Below, piece by piece: positions 3,930 through 7,460 of a stretch of 7,460 nt of DNA. This DNA is from Actinomycetes bacterium (GTDB lineage: Bacteria; Actinomycetota; Actinomycetes; Propionibacteriales; Propionibacteriaceae). Made by a program: the position numbers and the translations under genes. The notes under the pieces were generated by a model. It was not told the DNA's origin. It searched no databases and saw only the letters and a list, made by a program, of their open reading frames with translations. Position 1 is the stretch's first letter, and each line of letters starts with the position of its first letter. Where the stretch lies: contig JAEZGC010000274.1 in the NCBI GenBank assembly GCA_023437345.1, positions 1 through 7,460 on the forward strand. Direction: 5' to 3'.

Positions 3930-6647
3930 ATGCCGCTGGGCGCGAGACTGCGTGTGCCGTTGCCGCGTCGAACGCTCCTGGATCGAACCCGGCTGGCGAA
4001 CCCGTTCATCTCAGGCGGCCACCTTCCCCGGCTCGTCCTGGTCGCCGCTCCGCCCGGGTTCGGCAAGACCACACTGCTCGCCCGCTGGGTGGGGGAGCTG
4101 ACCGGGCAGGCGGACGGCGCGCACGTCGCCTGGCTGGCGCTGGACGAGTCGGACGCCGACGAGACCCGGTTCCTCACCGACCTCGCCGAGGCGCTCGCCG
4201 CGGCCGGGGTGGACCCGGTCGAGACCCGCGCCCTGCTGGCCACCGGGCAGTCGGTGCCCGCCGAGCAGGCGCTGGCCAGCCTGATCAACGAACTCGAGGT
4301 CGCCGGCACCACAGTGATCGCGCTCGACGACGTCCACCGCGCCGCCAGCCCGGCCGTCCACGCCGCGCTCGGGTTTCTGGTGGACAACCTGCCGCCGCAG
4401 GCGGTCGTCGCGATGACCACCCGGGCGGACCCGCCGCTGCCGCTGGCCAGGCTGCGGGCGGCCGGCGAACTGGTCGAGGTGCGGGCCGCCGACCTGCGCT
4501 TCACCACCCAGGAGGCGGACCGGTTCTTCACGACGGTGATGGGCCTGGACCTCACGCCGCAGCAGGTCGACGCCCTCGAGGCGCGGACCGAAGGCTGGGT
4601 CGCGGGGCTGCAGCTGGCTGCCGTGTCGGTCCGATCGCGCAGCTCAGCGGCCGACGTGGACGCGTTCATCGGCGCGTTCAGCGGCAGCCACCGCTTCGTC
4701 CTGGACTACCTGGTGGAGCAGGTGCTCGACGCCCAGTCTGACGAGGTGCGTGAGTTCCTGCTGGAGACGTCGATCCTCGACCGGCTGACCGGGACGCTAG
4801 CCGACGCGGTCACCGGACGCTCCGACGGCCGCCGGCAGCTCGAGCGGCTGGAAGCCGCCAACCTCTTCGTCACCGCGCTCGACGAGGAACGCGAGTGGTT
4901 CCGCTACCACCAGCTGTTCGCCGAGGCGCTGCGCGCCCGGCTCGCCGTCGACCACCCCGGCCGGGTGCCGGAGCTCCACCTCGCGGCGAGCCGCTGCCAC
5001 GCGGCGCTCGGCCAGCTGGAGGACGCCCTCGCGCACGCCCTGAAGTCCGGCGACACCGGGTGGGCGGCGGACCTGGTCGAGCTCGCCCTCCCGGGCACCC
5101 GGCAGCGCCGCGGCGACCGGTCGCTGGCCGGCTGGGTCAACCAGCTGCCCGACGCCGTGGTTCGCGGCCGGCCGATCCTGGCGATCACCAGGGCGTGGTC
5201 GCGGCTGTCGAACGGTGACCTCGCCGGGGCCGGGGACTGGCTCGACCTCGCCGAGGCGGCGCCCGCCGAACCCTCGCCCGCCGACCCCCTGCCGGACGTG
5301 CCCGGCGCACTCCTCGCCGCCAGGGACGCCGAGCGGCGGGCCGCGCCGGCCAACATCGCCATCTACCGGGCGGCGCTCGCCCAGGCCACCGGCGACATCG
5401 CCGAGACGGTCCGCCAGGCGGAGATCGCGCTCACCGCCGCTCCCGACGACGGCTTCGTGCAGGGTGCCTCCGCCGGCTTCCTCGGGCTCGCGGCGTGGGC
5501 GGCCGGGGACGTCGCCGCCGCGCGCGACACCTTCGGTAACGCCGTCCGCCAGATGGCTCTCACCGACCAGCTGGGCGCCACCGTCGTGCTGGCCGAGCTG
5601 GCGCTGGCCGACGGTGATCCGGGCGAGGCGCGCCGGCTGTACGAGCGGGCCCTGGCGGATGCCGCCGATGCACCGCTGGCGGCCCTGACCGTCATCGCCG
5701 ACCTGCACACCGGGCTGGCCGGCGTCCTGGTCGAACAGGACGAGCTCGACCTGGCGGCCCATCACCTCACCGAGGCGCGCGGCCTTGGGGAGGTCGCCGG
5801 GCTGCCGGAGAACCGGTTCCGCTGGCACGTCGCCACCGCCGCGCTGCTGCGGGCCGGCGGCGCCCACGACGCGGCGCTGACCGAACTCGACGCCGCGCAA
5901 CTGCTGTATCGGCCCGGCTTCTTCCCCGACACCCGTCCGCTCGCCGCGACCCGCGCCCGAGTCCTGATCGCCGCCGGCCGGCTCGGCGAGGCGCGGTTTC
6001 TGTGGGCGACCGGACGGCGGGTGCCCGGCGCCGATCCCGCCCGCTACCTCGACGAGTACGACGTGCTCACCCACGCGCGCCTGGTGATCGCCGAGCAGCG
6101 CACCGGCGATGCCGGCAGCGACGCGTTGGACGACGTGCTGGGCAGGCTCGAGCGCATCCTCGATGCGGCCGTAGCGGCCAGTCGGCGGGGCAGCCAGGTC
6201 GAGGCCCACCTCGTCCAGGCGCTCGCCCGGCACGCCGCCGGCGATGCCGACGGGGCCCACCGCGCGCTCGGGCAGGCCCTCGAGGGCGGCGTCCCGTCCG
6301 GCCACGTCCGGCTGTTCCTCGACGAGGGACCCCCGCTGCACGCCCTGCTGCGCGGCCATGCCGCCAACCCCGACCACCCGACGGCCCCGCTCGCCCGGCT
6401 GCTGCTCGACCGGGCGCCGTCCGGCACCGGCCAACGACCCGTGAGCCTGGGCGACGAGGCCCTCAGCGAGCGCGAACTCGAGGTGCTGCGGCTGCTGGCC
6501 AGCGACCTGACCGGTCCGGAGATCGCCGGGCACCTGTTCGTGTCGATCAACACCCTGCGCACCCACACCAGGCACATCTTCACCAAGCTGCAGGCGACCA
6601 CCCGGCGGGCCGCCGTGACCAGGGCCCGCGAGCTCCACCTGCTCTGA
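3930..6647 (+). CDS. LuxR-family transcriptional regulator of the large MalT/LAL type (STAND ATPase)
   Basis: This is a 905-aa cytoplasmic regulator (MalT is 901 aa). The N-terminal NTPase has Walker A PPGFGKTTLL near 41-50 (K46) and Walker B VIALDDVHR with D133-D134. It is followed by TTRADPPLPLARLR and LRFTTQEADRFF, both typical of MalT-like STAND ATPases. The conserved FLLETSILDRL...FVTALD segment ends at W323-FRYHQLF. Residues about 340-790 are an Ala/Leu-rich helical-repeat region (TPR-like), the likely ligand or partner platform. The C-terminus is a LuxR/GerE HTH, LSERELEVLRLLASDLTGPEI...SINTLRTHTRHIFTKL (845 to the end). By family, ATP plus ligand drives oligomerisation and activation. 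The ATG at 3930 is preferred over GTG 3924, which abuts the -10-like TACGGT. The likely target is the membrane-protein operon 115 bp downstream, or itself (inference). All motifs are intact. Confidence 0.93.
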   Translation: MPLGARLRVPLPRRTLLDRTRLANPFISGGHLPRLVLVAAPPGFGKTTLLARWVGELTGQADGAHVAWLALDESDADETRFLTDLAEALAAAGVDPVETRALLATGQSVPAEQALASLINELEVAGTTVIALDDVHRAASPAVHAALGFLVDNLPPQAVVAMTTRADPPLPLARLRAAGELVEVRAADLRFTTQEADRFFTTVMGLDLTPQQVDALEARTEGWVAGLQLAAVSVRSRSSAADVDAFIGAFSGSHRFVLDYLVEQVLDAQSDEVREFLLETSILDRLTGTLADAVTGRSDGRRQLERLEAANLFVTALDEEREWFRYHQLFAEALRARLAVDHPGRVPELHLAASRCHAALGQLEDALAHALKSGDTGWAADLVELALPGTRQRRGDRSLAGWVNQLPDAVVRGRPILAITRAWSRLSNGDLAGAGDWLDLAEAAPAEPSPADPLPDVPGALLAARDAERRAAPANIAIYRAALAQATGDIAETVRQAEIALTAAPDDGFVQGASAGFLGLAAWAAGDVAAARDTFGNAVRQMALTDQLGATVVLAELALADGDPGEARRLYERALADAADAPLAALTVIADLHTGLAGVLVEQDELDLAAHHLTEARGLGEVAGLPENRFRWHVATAALLRAGGAHDAALTELDAAQLLYRPGFFPDTRPLAATRARVLIAAGRLGEARFLWATGRRVPGADPARYLDEYDVLTHARLVIAEQRTGDAGSDALDDVLGRLERILDAAVAASRRGSQVEAHLVQALARHAAGDADGAHRALGQALEGGVPSGHVRLFLDEGPPLHALLRGHAANPDHPTAPLARLLLDRAPSGTGQRPVSLGDEALSERELEVLRLLASDLTGPEIAGHLFVSINTLRTHTRHIFTKLQATTRRAAVTRARELHLL

Positions 6648-6667
6648 GCCGTCCGGTCACCACCGCA

Positions 6668-6685
6668 ATCACATGATCGTGTGAT
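6668..6685. promoter_or_regulatory. 18-bp near-perfect palindrome, candidate operator for the membrane-protein operon
   Basis: ATCACATGATCGTGTGAT matches its reverse complement at 16 of 18 positions, with 6-bp perfect outer arms (ATCACA/TGTGAT) and a GATC centre. It lies 21 nt after the LuxR stop codon, about where a -35 would fall for the TAGCGT hexamer at 6708-6713. Size and symmetry fit a dimeric HTH protein. The adjacent LuxR-type regulator is the nearest candidate, but a TetR-family protein from elsewhere is equally possible. Confidence 0.5.
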
Positions 6686-6707
6686 GTGGCCTCACCACGC
6701 CCGCTCC

Positions 6708-6713
6708 TAGCGT
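6708..6713 (+). promoter_or_regulatory. Possible -10 element of the membrane-protein operon
   Basis: TAGCGT fits TANNNT and would place transcription start near 6720, giving a leader of about 43 nt. No recognisable -35 lies 16-18 nt upstream. Instead the palindrome 6668-6685 ends in that region, which suggests an activator-dependent promoter. Confidence 0.28.
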
Positions 6714-6723
6714 CGCTGTCACC

Positions 6724-6743
6724 GCCCGACCACCCAGTCGGGC
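6724..6743 (+). promoter_or_regulatory. Leader hairpin before the membrane-protein gene
   Basis: GCCCGAC (6724-6730) and GTCGGGC (6737-6743) form a perfect 7-bp stem with a 6-nt loop, ending 6 nt before AGGAGGAG. It could be a 5'-end stabiliser, a translation modulator, or a weak terminator for the LuxR transcript. No T-run follows. Confidence 0.4.
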
Positions 6744-6749
6744 CCAGCC

Positions 6750-6757
6750 AGGAGGAG
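6750..6757 (+). promoter_or_regulatory. Strong ribosome binding site of the membrane-protein gene
   Basis: AGGAGGAG lies 5 nt before the ATG at 6763. It is the strongest Shine-Dalgarno sequence in the window and contrasts with the apparently leaderless regulator genes. Confidence 0.75.
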
Positions 6758-6762
6758 ACACC

Positions 6763-7431
6763 ATGACCACCGCCCACCAGCAGCTCAGCCGGATCGCCGG
6801 GATCACCCTCGGCCTCGCCGGCGCCATGTTCATCGGCATCCAGATCAACCACCCCGAGCTGACCCTGCAGTTCGTCGCCACGCCCGAGTTCGTCATCCGC
6901 CAGATCCTCAAGACCGTGATGACCGTCCTCGCCCTGATCGGCCTCACCAGCCTGTACGCCAGGGACGCGCGCCGACTCGGCAGCCTCGGTCTGGCCGGCT
7001 ACATCCTGGTCACCCTCGGCTACCTGGCCATGTTCAGCGTCGAGATCATCGCCACCACGGTGCTGCCGGTGGTCGTGCACACCGACCCGGCCTACGTGCA
7101 GGACGTGCTGACCGCCGCGTACGGCGGCGTCCCGGCCGACGACATCGGCGGCGTGGGGATCCTGAACGGCCTGGCCGGCGTGGGCTACATGATCGGCGGC
7201 CTCGTGTTCGGGATCGCGCTGTTCCGCTCCGCTGTCGTGGTCCGCTGGGCCGGCGCGCTGCTCGCGGTCGCCACCGCCGGCACCCTCGCGCTTGCGGTGT
7301 TGCCCGACTCGTTCAACAGGTTCTTCGCGATCCCCGCCGGGATCGCCCTGATGGGCATCGGCTGGTCGGCCCGACGCCAGGCAGCCGCTTCCCCGGTGCG
7401 CGAGTCCGTCCTGGCGGAGGCGTCGCGATGA
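6763..7431 (+). CDS. Six-TM integral membrane protein of unknown function
   Basis: This is a 222-aa hydrophobic protein. Six probable membrane helices are seen at about 10-28, 48-65, 76-104 (one long segment), 133-154, 160-180 and 187-203. The loop INHPELTLQFVATPEFVIRQ (28-47) and the stretch around D108-D127 connect helices and are the only sizeable polar parts before the basic C-terminal tail (204-222). E94 lies within the third hydrophobic segment and could be functional. Topology and length resemble uncharacterised actinobacterial proteins that I recall annotated only as hypothetical, of the DUF4386-like kind. I cannot assign an activity and see no transporter or enzyme motif. The start is fixed by the strong AGGAGGAG. 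It overlaps the next gene by 4 nt (ATGA), so the two are translationally coupled. The LuxR/LAL gene directly upstream suggests regulated expression. Confidence 0.85.
   Translation: MTTAHQQLSRIAGITLGLAGAMFIGIQINHPELTLQFVATPEFVIRQILKTVMTVLALIGLTSLYARDARRLGSLGLAGYILVTLGYLAMFSVEIIATTVLPVVVHTDPAYVQDVLTAAYGGVPADDIGGVGILNGLAGVGYMIGGLVFGIALFRSAVVVRWAGALLAVATAGTLALAVLPDSFNRFFAIPAGIALMGIGWSARRQAAASPVRESVLAEASR
7416..7420 (+). promoter_or_regulatory. Ribosome binding site of the right-edge gene
   Basis: GGAGG inside the end of the membrane-protein gene lies 7 nt before the ATG at 7428. It supports a real coupled start rather than a chance ATG. Confidence 0.6.
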
Positions 7432-7460
7432 CCACCACCCTGCGGAGCCCGGCCGTCACC
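7428..7460 (+). CDS. Start of an unidentified gene, cut by the window edge
   Basis: An ATG at 7428 overlaps the TGA of the membrane-protein gene (ATGA), with GGAGG 7 nt upstream. Only 11 codons are visible (MTTTLRSPAVT), too few to identify a family. The N-terminus shows no signal peptide or motif. The overlap implies co-expression with the six-TM protein, so its identity would be the best clue to the operon's job. Confidence 0.65.
   Translation, partial: MTTTLRSPAVT

Noticed and set aside
4797..6638. 613-aa minus-strand ORF opposite the LuxR/LAL gene
   Set aside because: Gly/Arg/Pro/Val-rich shadow antisense to an intact 905-aa protein with clear Walker and HTH motifs. No ribosome binding site or domain is evident.
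1..7460. Search for tRNA/rRNA, CRISPR arrays, transposase genes, integrase sites, riboswitches and phage genes
   Set aside because: No repeat-spacer pattern, no cloverleaf or conserved RNA motif, no terminal inverted repeats flanking a gene, and no mobile-element protein was seen.

Overview
The window is GC-rich chromosomal DNA with strong third-position G/C bias, long spurious antisense ORFs, and what look like leaderless as well as Shine-Dalgarno-led genes. This points to a high-GC actinobacterium. Genus cannot be assigned from the sequence alone. There are no RNA genes, insertion sequences, CRISPR arrays or phage genes.

Layout. (1) 43-1773, minus strand: a 576-aa lipoprotein, the solute-binding component of a CUT1-type carbohydrate ABC importer of the LplA/YtcQ kind. 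Its permeases and any glycosidases must lie outside the window. (2) 1774-2218: a 445-bp non-coding stretch, visibly richer in A/T than its surroundings. It holds the leader and probable control region of the lipoprotein gene, including a GAAA-G-TTTC palindrome like LacI-family operators, a second dyad at 2007-2022, and a perfect 12-bp inverted repeat at 2132-2173 downstream of the next gene. (3) 2219-2821, minus strand: an XRE-type HTH plus cupin regulator, divergent from (4) 2899-3852, plus strand: a thioredoxin-reductase-like FAD oxidoreductase with a CPYC redox pair. The 77-bp divergent gap contains a 19-bp dyad suited to a shared operator. (5) 3930-6647, plus strand: a 905-aa MalT/LAL-type LuxR regulator (NTPase, helical-repeat region, C-terminal LuxR HTH). 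(6) 6763-7431, plus strand: a six-TM membrane protein of unknown function, followed by an ATGA overlap into (7) a gene that runs off the right edge.

How the parts may work together (inference). Three modules sit side by side: a sugar-uptake gene probably induced by its substrate; a redox pair in which the XRE-cupin protein likely controls the divergent flavoenzyme; and a large signal-integrating LuxR ATPase upstream of a membrane-protein operon, with an 18-bp near-perfect palindrome in the gap between them. The individual families are known. The least described part is the LAL regulator, the palindrome, the six-TM protein and the coupled unknown gene. I do not see a clearly new defence, mobile or RNA-guided system.
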